Part shown: one piece after another, positions 18,043 through 25,915 of the stretch | Position numbering within the stretch: position 1 is the first letter of the stretch | How the letters are laid out: the number at the start of each line of letters is the position of its first letter | Source of the DNA: CAVRXT01 sp049644285 | Lineage (GTDB): Bacteria; Acidobacteriota; Terriglobia; Acidiferrales; UBA7541 | Assembly: GCA_049644285.1 (NCBI GenBank) | Contig: JBARRP010000243.1 | Location: forward strand, 1-64,000 | Length of the DNA: 64,000 nt | Reading direction: 5' to 3' | Notes under the pieces: model-generated | What the model was told of the DNA's origin: nothing | Databases searched by the model: none | The model's input: only the letters and a program-made list of their open reading frames with translations | Program-made: the position numbers and the translations under genes

Positions 18043-18222
18043 GGCAGCCTCCTCCGTTCAGCGGGAATTCTACAACGGTCCTCAGCCTGACGCCGCCTCA
18101 GAAATACCTTCTTTGGATAGGCGTGCTGTAGCGAAAACCGTCACGCAATACTATGCTCTTGCGACAGCCAAAGTCCGGCGGGCGAGGAACGCCGCATCGC
18201 GCCGCGCCAGAGGAGTGCGAGA

Positions 18223-18855
18223 TTGACATCGAGTGCCCAGACAACGCACGCCGAAGAGAAGGAAACCGGGCGCCTCGAAGCCTTCAGCGATGGCGTCTTC
18301 TCCATCGCGATGACGCTCCTTGTCCTGGATCTGAAGGTGCCGCATCTCGGAAACGGCGCATCGACTCCTGCGCTCGCCAGCGCGCTCGCGCAGCAATGGC
18401 CTTCTTATCTCTCGTTCGTGATGAGTTTTTTCACCGTCCTGATTATGTGGGTGAACCATCACATTGTGTTCAGACTGGTGCGCAAGACCAATGCCCGGCT
18501 TCTGTTCGCCAACGGGTTCTTGCTATTGCTGGTGACCGCCGTGCCCTTTACGACGGCGCTGCTCTCTGAGTATCTCACCAAGCCGGGCGCCGCGGTCGCG
18601 TGCGCAGTGTACGCCGGGACGTTTGTGCTTATCAGTGTGGCGTATAACCTTCTCTGGCATGTCGCCGCGCGAGGGCGCGCGCTTCTGAAGAGTGACGCGC
18701 CGGAGCACACGGTCCAAAGAATCACCAGGAATTACATGTTCGGACCTCCGCTCTATCTCTCGGCTACGGTGAGCGCCTTCGTCAGCACCTACGTGAGTGT
18801 CGGCATATGCTTTGGGCTATGGGTGTTTTGGGCAGTGACGACGAAAGAGCGGTGA
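18223..18855 (+). CDS. TMEM175-like potassium channel (DUF1211)
   Basis: 210 residues with about six membrane helices. The hallmark FSDGVFSIAMTLLVLDLKVP of bacterial TMEM175 channels is at about residues 20-39; in known members the F-S-D motif of helix 1 shapes the K+ pathway and the protein works as a tetramer. The start is a TTG at 18223 with GAGGAG 7 nt upstream; the nearest upstream GTG (18215) runs into a stop. Its stop codon overlaps the GTG start of the next gene (GTGA at 18852-18855), so the two are probably translated together. Confidence 0.85.
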   Translation: MTSSAQTTHAEEKETGRLEAFSDGVFSIAMTLLVLDLKVPHLGNGASTPALASALAQQWPSYLSFVMSFFTVLIMWVNHHIVFRLVRKTNARLLFANGFLLLLVTAVPFTTALLSEYLTKPGAAVACAVYAGTFVLISVAYNLLWHVAARGRALLKSDAPEHTVQRITRNYMFGPPLYLSATVSAFVSTYVSVGICFGLWVFWAVTTKER

Positions 18856-19625
18856 GCGGGCGGCCGATGGGAATGCTGGCGGTCCTCCTTGTTTACGCCG
18901 GTTTCGTCGTCACGCTCGTCGGCGCGATTTCGCTGACTAAGCCGCTGGCTTGGTTCGGGATCCACGAACGGTCGCAAGGCGCCTTCTTGTTTGGGTTGGG
19001 TCTGGTCGCGGCCGGTGCTGGGTTCATTCTTCCGGCGCGAGAAGTGCGCGTCGAGACAGTTCGGACGCAGCTTGAGGGCTTTGCGCCTGCGTATCACTTC
19101 AACGAGTTCCACTCCGTCCGCGTCGTTGGTTCCCGGGAGCGAGCCTATCGGGCGATCAAAACAGTGACCGCGGATGAGATTCTGCTTTTCCGGACGCTCA
19201 CCTGGATTCGGCGCTTGGGCCGGGGCGGCCCCGAAACTATTCTGAAGCCGCGCGCGAAGACGCCGATCCTCGAGGTCGCAACGCGAACCGGTTTCGTTCT
19301 GCTAGCGGATGAGCCGGACCGCGAGGTCGTCCTAGGCACCGCGGTAATTGTTCCGCGAGGGTGGCAGCCAAAGAAGGACATTACGCCGGACGACTTCAAG
19401 ACTCTTCGCGAGCCCGGCTTCGCGATTGCCGCGATGAACTTTCTGATCGAAGATGCCGGCTCGGGTGGCTGCACAGTCACCACGGAAACTCGGGCATATG
19501 CCACGGACGCGGCCACGCGACGCAGGTTTGCGAGATACTGGCGCGTGATCTACCCAGGGAGCGCCCTGATTCGGCGCATGTGGCTTCGAGCGGTCAAACG
19601 GCAGGCGGAAAATCCTCGCTCCTGA
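18852..19625 (+). CDS. Membrane-anchored SRPBCC-like protein of unknown function
   Basis: 257 residues. Two N-terminal membrane helices (about residues 7-28 and 39-57) are followed by a soluble domain. It reads like a START/SRPBCC-type fold, from FNEFHSVRVVGSRERAYRAI through FLIEDAGSGGCTVTTETRAY to ARYWRVIYPGSALIRRMWL. I recognise this domain as recurrent in soil bacteria but know no function. The GTG at 18852 overlaps the stop of the channel gene by 4 bp; an ATG at 18867 is the alternative. The coupling suggests a role at the same membrane, perhaps lipid or ligand sensing, which is inference. Confidence 0.75.
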   Translation: MSGRPMGMLAVLLVYAGFVVTLVGAISLTKPLAWFGIHERSQGAFLFGLGLVAAGAGFILPAREVRVETVRTQLEGFAPAYHFNEFHSVRVVGSRERAYRAIKTVTADEILLFRTLTWIRRLGRGGPETILKPRAKTPILEVATRTGFVLLADEPDREVVLGTAVIVPRGWQPKKDITPDDFKTLREPGFAIAAMNFLIEDAGSGGCTVTTETRAYATDAATRRRFARYWRVIYPGSALIRRMWLRAVKRQAENPRS

Positions 19626-19869
19626 CTCCGCCGAAGATAAGTCTTAGCCCTCGGTGGTTAAAACCTCTGAAAACCAAAACTTAGCACTTTATCGGCACGC
19701 CTGAAGACGTGCCCTGACGCTCAGCACTTTTGCGACTCATTTGTGGGACCTGACACTAACGGGGCTTCGCCCCAGCCCAACAAGCATGTCCTCGGGCGAA
19801 CGAAACACGAACAAAACTTGCCTCATTTGCACCAACTTTTGCCCCTCAAGGTGTCTAGTTCCTCGCAGA
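19626..19869. repeat. Non-coding gap with two small palindromes
   Basis: Between two convergent genes. GGCACG/CGTGCC (19694-19713) sits inside a segment flanked by TTAGCACTTT and CTCAGCACTTT direct repeats (19681-19690, 19720-19730). A further GGGGC/GCCCC hairpin lies at 19761-19773. It looks like a decayed intergenic repeat unit and may terminate both transcripts. Confidence 0.45.
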
Positions 19870-21600
19870 TCAATAGCCCGAATGGCCGCCGAACATCTCG
19901 CCGATCCGGTTCATGAGGCCGAGTTCGCCTTCCGCTTCGAGTTTCCCCTCGAGCACCGCGGTGACCGGCTCGAGCAGCCCAGCGCTGATTCGGGCAAAGG
20001 TTGGATCCGACATCTTCAGCACGATGCGAGGCTGCGCGGCCGCACCCGGTTTCGCGAGAGCCTTCCCCGCGGCGATCTGTACAACCCACCTTTTTGACTT
20101 ACCGTTGCTGCTCAGGTTGTACTCGATCTCCCCTTTGAAGCCGAAGGCGCGATCGGGCCGGAAGGCGCGCTGCATTCCTTTGAAGATCATGGGAGCGAGA
20201 AGCGGCATCATTCGCTCGAGTTGCTGATCGCTCCGGCCGCGCACCAGCCAGGTCAGCACAGCCCTGCCGGCGCGTGCGGCGGGACGCTTGGACGCCTGGT
20301 CGCCATTGGCGTGCCGACCCGCTGGATAGACGTGCAGCGCGCCGATCGGGCCTGGCTCACCCTGCGGCGTGACAACGTAGCCGGGCCGCGCCGAGCGAAT
20401 GGGCGCGCGCCGGGCGAGCACCTGTTCGATGGCGGGCGCCAATCGTGCTTTCTTTTCGGCTTCCTTTGCGGGGGTTCTCTCCAAGAAACGCGGCATCACC
20501 GTCTTCGAAAACAACTCGATCGACTCGCAAATATGCTCGTGCCGGTTGTGGCCCACCTGCGCCCCAAGGATGATCAGGTCAACGCCGGCCCGCTCGTAGC
20601 GTTCGAGAAGATCGGTAAGCTGGGAAGGAGTCCCCACGGCGCCGCGGAACGATCCGAGCCCCTGTTCGAGAAGCTGAATGCCGAGCGGCTTGTTGTTTGC
20701 GTAGATCACCTCGCGCGCAAATCCGAGTTCTTTGCGGTGCTCCTGGAACTCGTTCCAGATGTTCGTCACGCCCGGCTGATGCTTCCCGAAGACGTAGTAG
20801 TAAGAGAGCGAGAACCCGAAAAAGTGAGCCCCATCGATGCCACGGTCGATCGCGGTCTGTTCGTCTTCATGGCACATGAAAGGAAGCACGACGGCAACCT
20901 GCGGATTTACCGACAGGCCGGCTGGCACGCACTCCGGGCTGGCAATCAACGCGTAGTAGTCATCCACCCACGTTTTGGCTTTCTCCGGCTCGACAAATGA
21001 AAACGAAAGCGCGCCGATTCCCTTCTTCGCGGCGAGGAGAATCGTTTCGCGGCGGCTGCAAGCCACCCAGAGCGGCGGATGCGGTTTCTGCATTGGCTTG
21101 GGCACAACGTTGCGTGGCGGCATCGAAAGGAAGCGGCCTTCGTAGCCGGCGAACGGCTCCTCGGTCATCATGCGCACAATCGCGTCGAGTGCTTCGTCCC
21201 ATTGCGCGGTCTTCTGCTCGCGGTCCACACCGAAGCCGCCCAATTCGGCCTGCGAGCTCCCCTGTCCGGTGCCGAATTCCACTCGCCCGTTGGAGACGAG
21301 ATCGAGCGTCGCGATGCGCTCGGCAACGCGCGCGGGATGATTGAAGCCGGGAGGAAGCTGGACGATTCCGTGGCCGAGGCGGATGCGCTTGCTGCGTTGG
21401 CTTGCCGCGGCGAGAAAAACCTCAGGCGCACTCGAGTGAGCATATTCCTCGAGGAAATGATGCTCGACTTCCCAGACGTAGTCGTAGCCCAACCGGTCGG
21501 CCAGTTCAATCTGCTCGAGGGCTTCGCTGAAGGTCTTCGCTTCCGCGTCGGGGCCCCACGGGCGCGGCACCTGAAGCTCGTAGAACAGGCCGAATCTCAT
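19870..21600 (-). CDS. Luciferase-like (LLM) flavin monooxygenase fused to an SCP2 sterol-carrier domain
   Basis: 576 residues. Residues 1 to about 360 form a luciferase-like TIM barrel (MRFGLFYELQVPRPW; YVWEVEHHFLEEYAHSSAPE; LGHGIVQLPPGFNHPARVAE; GRVEFGTGQGSSQAELGGFG), as in F420- or FMN-dependent oxidoreductases. After a Lys/Ala-rich linker, the last 120 residues (MIFKGMQRAFRPDRAFGFKG to LEGKLEAEGELGLMNRIGEM) read as an SCP2 lipid-binding domain. Normal LLM proteins are about 330-380 residues, so this is a true fusion in one uninterrupted frame. A hydrophobic substrate carried by the SCP2 part to the flavin site is the natural inference. The start is ATG 21600 with GGGAGGT 8 nt upstream. 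Monocistronic. Confidence 0.85.
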   Translation of the reverse strand: MRFGLFYELQVPRPWGPDAEAKTFSEALEQIELADRLGYDYVWEVEHHFLEEYAHSSAPEVFLAAASQRSKRIRLGHGIVQLPPGFNHPARVAERIATLDLVSNGRVEFGTGQGSSQAELGGFGVDREQKTAQWDEALDAIVRMMTEEPFAGYEGRFLSMPPRNVVPKPMQKPHPPLWVACSRRETILLAAKKGIGALSFSFVEPEKAKTWVDDYYALIASPECVPAGLSVNPQVAVVLPFMCHEDEQTAIDRGIDGAHFFGFSLSYYYVFGKHQPGVTNIWNEFQEHRKELGFAREVIYANNKPLGIQLLEQGLGSFRGAVGTPSQLTDLLERYERAGVDLIILGAQVGHNRHEHICESIELFSKTVMPRFLERTPAKEAEKKARLAPAIEQVLARRAPIRSARPGYVVTPQGEPGPIGALHVYPAGRHANGDQASKRPAARAGRAVLTWLVRGRSDQQLERMMPLLAPMIFKGMQRAFRPDRAFGFKGEIEYNLSSNGKSKRWVVQIAAGKALAKPGAAAQPRIVLKMSDPTFARISAGLLEPVTAVLEGKLEAEGELGLMNRIGEMFGGHSGY

Positions 21601-21793
21601 GGCCTACCTCCCTCGAGCGCTCGCGCGAACGGTGTCGATTGAACCGCAGAGTTGAAGGCGAAACGCGGACCGCCGCGCCTGACGAGCATACCTCCTATCC
21701 CGGGACTTTTGAATCCGAAGGGCTATGTCGTCAGTTCGATTAGGGGTGCTTTTCACACACGAAAGAAAGCGCGGCCATCGTCAAGCTCGAATA

Positions 21794-21883
21794 TTGACCC
21801 GCCTTCATTGCAAACCTAGAATGCGGGTCACGGTACTGGAGGTGGCTATGTCACTCAAGGGAAAATGCGCGCTTGTCAGCTGA
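21794..21883 (+). promoter_or_regulatory. Strong promoter, ribosome site and 11-codon stub resembling an SDR start
   Basis: TTGACC (21794-21799), a 17-nt spacer, then TAGAAT (21817-21822) form a good sigma-70 promoter. It is followed by GGAGG (21838-21842) and ATG at 21848. The frame reads MSLKGKCALVS and stops at 21881-21883. That peptide matches the usual first residues of short-chain dehydrogenases (MxLKGKxALVTG), but nothing SDR-like follows; the nucleotide-binding Gly motif is absent. It is either the 5' remnant of a deleted SDR gene or a leader peptide. The rest of the 309-bp gap (21601-21909) shows no other feature. Confidence 0.55.
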
Positions 21884-21909
21884 AATAACGTCGCCAGGCT
21901 GTTCCTGTG

Positions 21910-22371
21910 CTAATTTCCGTGCAGGACGTAACCAGGCTGGAGGGGGAGTTTTCCGTCCACCTTGATTACATCCACATCGCTATTGATTGAATAGACGTCG
22001 ATAAGGCCTACCGCGCCGGGCTTCGCAGCGACGATGCGGAGCAAAGCCTGGTCCGAGTCTACGATCAACAGAGATTCCTTGTTCGCTGCAACCAGGGCCT
22101 TCACTTCCTCCATGCTCATGCCGAAGACTTTCTGAAGCGCGACTTTCATTTCCGGCAATCCGGGGTCTTTCATGACGACAATGACAGCTTTGCCGTCCGG
22201 CCACTTTTTCGTGGCGGCCTTGGCCAGTTTCACTAGCTCCGCCAGCGGCACCTCTTTGACGGTATTCCCCTTATTCGCCACTAGAGCGACATCTCGGGCC
22301 CAGCCGAAAGGCGCACTGGCGAGGAGAATGATGACGAGGAAAAAAAGTCGCCGCCTGAAGGTCCGTTCCAT
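21910..22371 (-). CDS. Secreted PstS-like (phosphate-binding-fold) protein
   Basis: 153 residues with a signal peptide (MERTFRRRLFFLVIILLASA, cleavage about residue 25). The mature part resembles the shortened periplasmic-binding domains of the PstS-like/PBP group (DVALVANKGNTVKEVPLAEL near the start and AAKPGAVGLIDVYSINSDV near the end). It is about half the size of true PstS and has no transporter genes beside it. It probably binds a small anion in the periplasm or acts in signalling; which is unknown. Confidence 0.7.
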   Translation of the reverse strand: MERTFRRRLFFLVIILLASAPFGWARDVALVANKGNTVKEVPLAELVKLAKAATKKWPDGKAVIVVMKDPGLPEMKVALQKVFGMSMEEVKALVAANKESLLIVDSDQALLRIVAAKPGAVGLIDVYSINSDVDVIKVDGKLPLQPGYVLHGN

Positions 22372-22506
22372 CTGAAACCCCCATCACAGTCATTCAATCA
22401 GTATCAAGAACGATACGCAAGCCGCACTCCGCCCTTCAAGTGCCTTAAATGTCAGTGGTACGCTGGTTTCACTCGCGAGGCTTTCACCAGAGAGGTGTCC
22501 ACAACG

Positions 22507-23973
22507 ATGCGATTCTGGACAAGGCTTGCCGTAGTCTCTTTCAATCTGACTCTAGCGTACTCGTGCTCGGCGAGCCCTTCGCCCGCTCGGCGCGCCGTCG
22601 TGTCGGATCCGGCTATGATCGCCAGCGAAACCATTTCCGTCACGACGAAGTCGCCGGCGGCCGGCAAGCTGTTTGAGGAAGCAATGGCTTCCTACGAGAA
22701 GCTGCAGCTTGTGGGAACACAGGAAAAGCTGAAAGCCGCCATCGGTGCGGACCCCAATTTCGCTCTCGCGTACGCGTTCCAAGCTTACTTTGCGACCGAT
22801 CCTGCGCTGGCGGCGTCGTCACGCCGGCGCGCGAAGTCGCTCGAGCCCGGGGTGACCCACGGCGAACAATTACTGATCCAGTGGATTACCAGCCAGCAGG
22901 AAGGTGACTTCATCCGCGCGATTTCCGCCATGAACGACATGTTGGCGGCGTACCCGCGGGACAAACGCATGCGCATGTACGTGGGCGAGTGGCTGTTTAG
23001 CCAGGAACGCTACGAGCAATCAGCGCGAGTCCTTGACGAAGCACTGAAGATCGACCCCAACTATGCGGCGGCCTGGAATGATCTCGGATACGCCTACATC
23101 TACGAGGGGAAAGTCGATGAAGCCGTGGCGGCGCTGAAGAAATCCGCAACGTTGCTGCCCGGGGAACCGAATCCGCACGATTCGCTCGCCGAAATCAACC
23201 GGCTCGCCGGACATTACGATGAAGCTTTAAGCGAATATCGCGAGGCGCTGAAAATCCAGCCGACTTTTGTGACCTCCCAGGCCGGTCTTGGCGATACTTA
23301 CGCCCTGATGGGCCAGCAGCAACGTGCGCGCGAGGAATTTGCCAAGGCCATCGCGGCCGCCAGCTCGCGCGAGGAGGCCCTTGGATTCCGTTTCCAGAGC
23401 GCGATGACTTACATCCACGAGAAGGATTTCCAGAACGCAGACAAGGGGTTTACCCAACTCGCTGAAGACGCCGACAAAGCCGGTCTGGCCGATCTAGAAT
23501 CGCAATGCTATCGAGCCATGGCCATGTATGCGAAGGACCTGAACGGCATGCTCGAAGACATCAATCGCGCCAATGCCGCGTTGCGTCACAATCACCAAAC
23601 CGCCCAGACACTGCTGGACGCGGAGTTAGCACAAAATTTGCGCGTACGGGCGTTTCGTGAGGCCGAAACAGGAAATAAGGACGGAGCGGAGGCTACGGTC
23701 AAGCTGCTGGCCGCGTTGGCCGAGGCGAACCGCAGTGAAATCGTCCAGCGGTGTTATCACGCGGCAACCGGCGCTTCCTTCATGGCCGACGGCAAGTTCA
23801 TCGAGGCGCTTCCCGAGCTCCAGGAAGACCCCAGCAATGCCATCTCCTTGAAATGGCTAGCTGTGGCCTATGAAAAATCCGGCAACGGGGCAGAGGCGAA
23901 AATCACGCGCGACCACATGATGCTGATCCACAAGAACACCATCGAAGATGCAATCGCGACGCTGGGTATGTAG
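22507..23973 (+). CDS. TPR-repeat lipoprotein
   Basis: About 488 residues. The N-terminus is a lipoprotein signal, with hydrophobic MRFWTRLAVVSFNLTLAYSC ending in a lipobox-like LAYSC. The rest is a TPR array: clear units include YEQSARVLDEALKIDPNYAA, AAWNDLGYAYIYEGKVDEAV and HYDEALSEYREALKIQPTF (about residues 165-270), then degenerate helices to the end. It should be an envelope-anchored protein-interaction scaffold; no partner is adjacent. GTG 22495 is an alternative start, but its GAGAGG site is too close, so ATG 22507 is preferred. Confidence 0.8.
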   Translation: MRFWTRLAVVSFNLTLAYSCSASPSPARRAVVSDPAMIASETISVTTKSPAAGKLFEEAMASYEKLQLVGTQEKLKAAIGADPNFALAYAFQAYFATDPALAASSRRRAKSLEPGVTHGEQLLIQWITSQQEGDFIRAISAMNDMLAAYPRDKRMRMYVGEWLFSQERYEQSARVLDEALKIDPNYAAAWNDLGYAYIYEGKVDEAVAALKKSATLLPGEPNPHDSLAEINRLAGHYDEALSEYREALKIQPTFVTSQAGLGDTYALMGQQQRAREEFAKAIAAASSREEALGFRFQSAMTYIHEKDFQNADKGFTQLAEDADKAGLADLESQCYRAMAMYAKDLNGMLEDINRANAALRHNHQTAQTLLDAELAQNLRVRAFREAETGNKDGAEATVKLLAALAEANRSEIVQRCYHAATGASFMADGKFIEALPELQEDPSNAISLKWLAVAYEKSGNGAEAKITRDHMMLIHKNTIEDAIATLGM

Positions 23974-24005
23974 CGACGCCCTGCCTGCTGGTAACCCGCA
24001 TGGTT

Positions 24006-24049
24006 TTTCTCTGCGCGTTCTCTGCCTTCTCGGCGCCCCTGCGGTGCAT
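24006..24049 (+). repeat. TCTCTGCG-type simple intergenic repeat
   Basis: A run of near-repeats (TTCTCTGCGCG, TTCTCTGCC, TTCTCGGCG, CCCCTGCGG) lies just after the TPR lipoprotein gene. Such CTCTGCG strings are widespread intergenic filler in bacterial genomes; no function is visible. Confidence 0.3.
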
Positions 24050-24101
24050 CACTGTCTGTTCGGACCTTCGCGGAAGGCCAACGGCAGGAGCTGCCTAAGC
24101 T

Positions 24102-24281
24102 TCAAGCCTGCGGCTCCGATTCGGCGGGGGCGGGCGCGGTCAAGTTCTCGTTTGAGGGTTCATTTGCCGCACGGTTGGCCAGCCTCTTCTGCGCGCGGCG
24201 TTCGGCCTTCATCCGCTGCTTGTCCTGCCTCTTCATTTCTTTCTGACGCTTTTGAAAAGTAGATTTCGAGCGCGTTGCCAT
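24102..24281 (-). CDS. 59-residue highly basic protein next to an RRM gene
   Basis: A very short gene, MATRSKSTFQKRQKEMKRQD at its start, continuing as a Lys/Arg/Gln-rich helix (KQRMKAERRAQKRLANRAAN) and ending in an acidic/Pro tail (APAPAESEPQA). About a third of the first 40 residues are Lys or Arg. It follows the RRM gene by 65 bp on the same strand and is probably co-transcribed. Composition suggests nucleic-acid or ribosome binding. Similar tiny basic proteins beginning with a (R)SKSTFxKRQKE motif are, from memory, seen in other Acidobacteriota; function unknown. A GGAGACTTC-like stretch before the ATG is a fair ribosome site. Confidence 0.65.
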   Translation of the reverse strand: MATRSKSTFQKRQKEMKRQDKQRMKAERRAQKRLANRAANEPSNENLTAPAPAESEPQA

Positions 24282-24346
24282 GAAGTCTCCTTGGAATCGG
24301 GATGCGGCGCGGACAATGCCGCAGCCGGCAAACGAATACTTGCAGA

Positions 24347-24712
24347 TTACCAGCGGGGCTCTCGGGGCTGACGCGCGGTTTCGCGGTAATCCTCGTTCGA
24401 GAAGCTGCTTCGGCCGCGTCCACCCCTGCTACCACCACCGCCACTGTGTTGTGGCCGGCTCCCCTCGGTCTTGGGGCGTGCTTCGTTCACTTTCAGGTTG
24501 CGCCCGCCGACCTCCTTTCCGTCGAGAGCCGCAATCGCCTTGGCTGCTTCTTCGTCATTGGCCATCTCCACGAACGCAAAGCCGCGGGCCCGACCAGTGT
24601 CCCGGTCCGTGGCCATATGCACACGGGTGATTTGCCCGAAGGGTTCGAACAGGGCGCGCAAATCGCTCTCCGTCGTCTGGAAATTCATGTTGCCAACAAA
24701 AAGGTTCTTCAT
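24347..24712 (-). CDS. RNA-recognition-motif (RRM) RNA-binding protein
   Basis: 121 residues. A single RRM fills residues 1-82, with RNP2 LFVGNM (residues 4-9), RNP1 RGFAFVEM (about 43-50) and the typical FEPFGQITRVHMATDRDTGR loop. It is followed by a Gly/Arg/Ser-rich tail (GGGGSRGGRGRSS). This is the pattern of the small bacterial RRM proteins found in cyanobacteria and other phyla, often cold-induced. The start has GGAGAGAAG just upstream. It is divergent from acylphosphatase across a 313-bp gap, and a 59-residue basic protein gene follows. Confidence 0.92.
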   Translation of the reverse strand: MKNLFVGNMNFQTTESDLRALFEPFGQITRVHMATDRDTGRARGFAFVEMANDEEAAKAIAALDGKEVGGRNLKVNEARPKTEGSRPQHSGGGGSRGGRGRSSFSNEDYRETARQPREPRW

Positions 24713-24982
24713 GCTCTTCTCTCCGTAACTTCGTGCGGCAAGGGTGATGAATTATCGCGGCACTCGGAGGGAGTCAGATCGCTTGAAAGCGGCGATAAGA
24801 ACCTCGAGGAAGTCAGGTGAGACAGGCCAAAAATCAAGCGCTGGAAGGCGACAACACAACCCTAACTTCTTGAGAGTGCAGAGATACTATAACAAAGATG
24901 CCGGCAAAAGTCTTGTTTGCACGTCCTCAAAACATGCGCGCGTGTGGTGGTGTTGCCTGCCATCCCCAAACAAGCGGGCCTC

Positions 24983-24991
24983 TGATAGAAT
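24983..24991 (+). promoter_or_regulatory. Extended -10 promoter element for acylphosphatase
   Basis: TGATAGAAT fits an extended -10 (TGnTATAAT) and would start transcription near 24998, ahead of the GTG at 25026. No good -35 is seen. The remaining gap from 24713 shows no gene. Confidence 0.45.
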
Positions 24992-25025
24992 CGCGCGTTT
25001 GCGGTCAGGCGAGCCCGCTGCGGCT

Positions 25026-25322
25026 GTGGCACCTAAGGCAAAGGCGAAGCGCTTTTACATCTCCGGGACGGTGCAAGGGGTGGGCTTCCGTTACTTCGTC
25101 CAGCGTGTTGCGGCGCGTCTGAACTTGAATGGCTACGTCAAGAATCTCCGGGATGGGCGCGTCGAAGTTTATGCCATCGGTGCGGCTGACGCTTTTTCGA
25201 AATTGCGCGCCGAACTTGAACGAGGCCCTCGCGGCGCGATGGTTTCCGACGTAGCCGAAGAAGATGCCGACGCAGAAGATCGGTACGCATACGAATTCAC
25301 AATCGAGTCCGATTATTGGTGA
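25026..25322 (+). CDS. acyP: Acylphosphatase
   Basis: A small enzyme (98 residues) that hydrolyses acyl phosphates such as acetyl or carbamoyl phosphate. The signature GTVQGVGFRYFVQRVAARL contains the catalytic Arg (GFR), and the catalytic Asn is in GYVKNLRDGRVEVYAIG; both are present. The reading frame is open well upstream, but a GTG at 25026 gives the normal family length and lies after the likely promoter, with AGGCGAG upstream. It ends 16 bp before apt, with which it probably shares a transcript. Confidence 0.88.
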   Translation: MAPKAKAKRFYISGTVQGVGFRYFVQRVAARLNLNGYVKNLRDGRVEVYAIGAADAFSKLRAELERGPRGAMVSDVAEEDADAEDRYAYEFTIESDYW

Positions 25323-25338
25323 AAGGACCACAGACTGA

Positions 25339-25860
25339 ATGGACGATTTAAAGAAGCTGATTCGCGAGATTCCCGATTACCCGAAGCCGGGAATTTTGTT
25401 TTACGACTTGACGACGCTGCTCCAGGACAAGCGCGGGTTCCACGACCTGATCGATAAGCTGTGCGAGCACTATGCCGGGAAGAAAGTCGATATCATCGCC
25501 GGGATTGAAGCGCGGGGATTCATTTTCGCTCCGGCGCTGGCGTATCGCATGGGCGCTGGGTTTGTTCCAGTACGCAAGCCGAATAAGCTGCCGTGGAAGA
25601 CCGCGGAGGTTACCTACCAGCTCGAATACGGCACGGATAAGCTACAAATTCATCGCGATGCTGTGAAGCCCGGGGATCGCGTCCTGGTGTGCGACGATCT
25701 GCTTGCTACGGGCGGCACCGCCGCCGCAGCGGTTGCGCTCGTGCGACAGCTCGGAGCAGAAGTGACCGGGGCGGCCTTCGCCGTCGAGCTAAGCTTTTTG
25801 AATGGTCGCGCGAAGCTGCCGGGAATCGATGTCTTCTCGCTGCTGAAATACGACAAATAG
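25339..25860 (+). CDS. apt: Adenine phosphoribosyltransferase
   Basis: Purine salvage enzyme that makes AMP from adenine and PRPP; 173 residues, the normal length. It begins LKKLIREIPDYPKPGILFYD, typical of Apt, with the adenine-binding IEARGFIFAPALAY and the PRPP-binding loop VLVCDDLLATGGTAAAA (about residues 118-134) intact. It lies 16 bp after acylphosphatase on the same strand and converges on rlmB. Confidence 0.96.
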   Translation: MDDLKKLIREIPDYPKPGILFYDLTTLLQDKRGFHDLIDKLCEHYAGKKVDIIAGIEARGFIFAPALAYRMGAGFVPVRKPNKLPWKTAEVTYQLEYGTDKLQIHRDAVKPGDRVLVCDDLLATGGTAAAAVALVRQLGAEVTGAAFAVELSFLNGRAKLPGIDVFSLLKYDK

Positions 25861-25915
25861 GATCAGAAACTGTGAAATGGGAAGGAGCGTTTCGCAACGG
25901 AGGGCGAAGTGAAAC

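Noticed and set aside
19861..20089. Open frames on both strands over the SCP2 part of the monooxygenase gene.
   Set aside because: They are counter-frames of a clearly coding domain; no ribosome site and no sensible protein.
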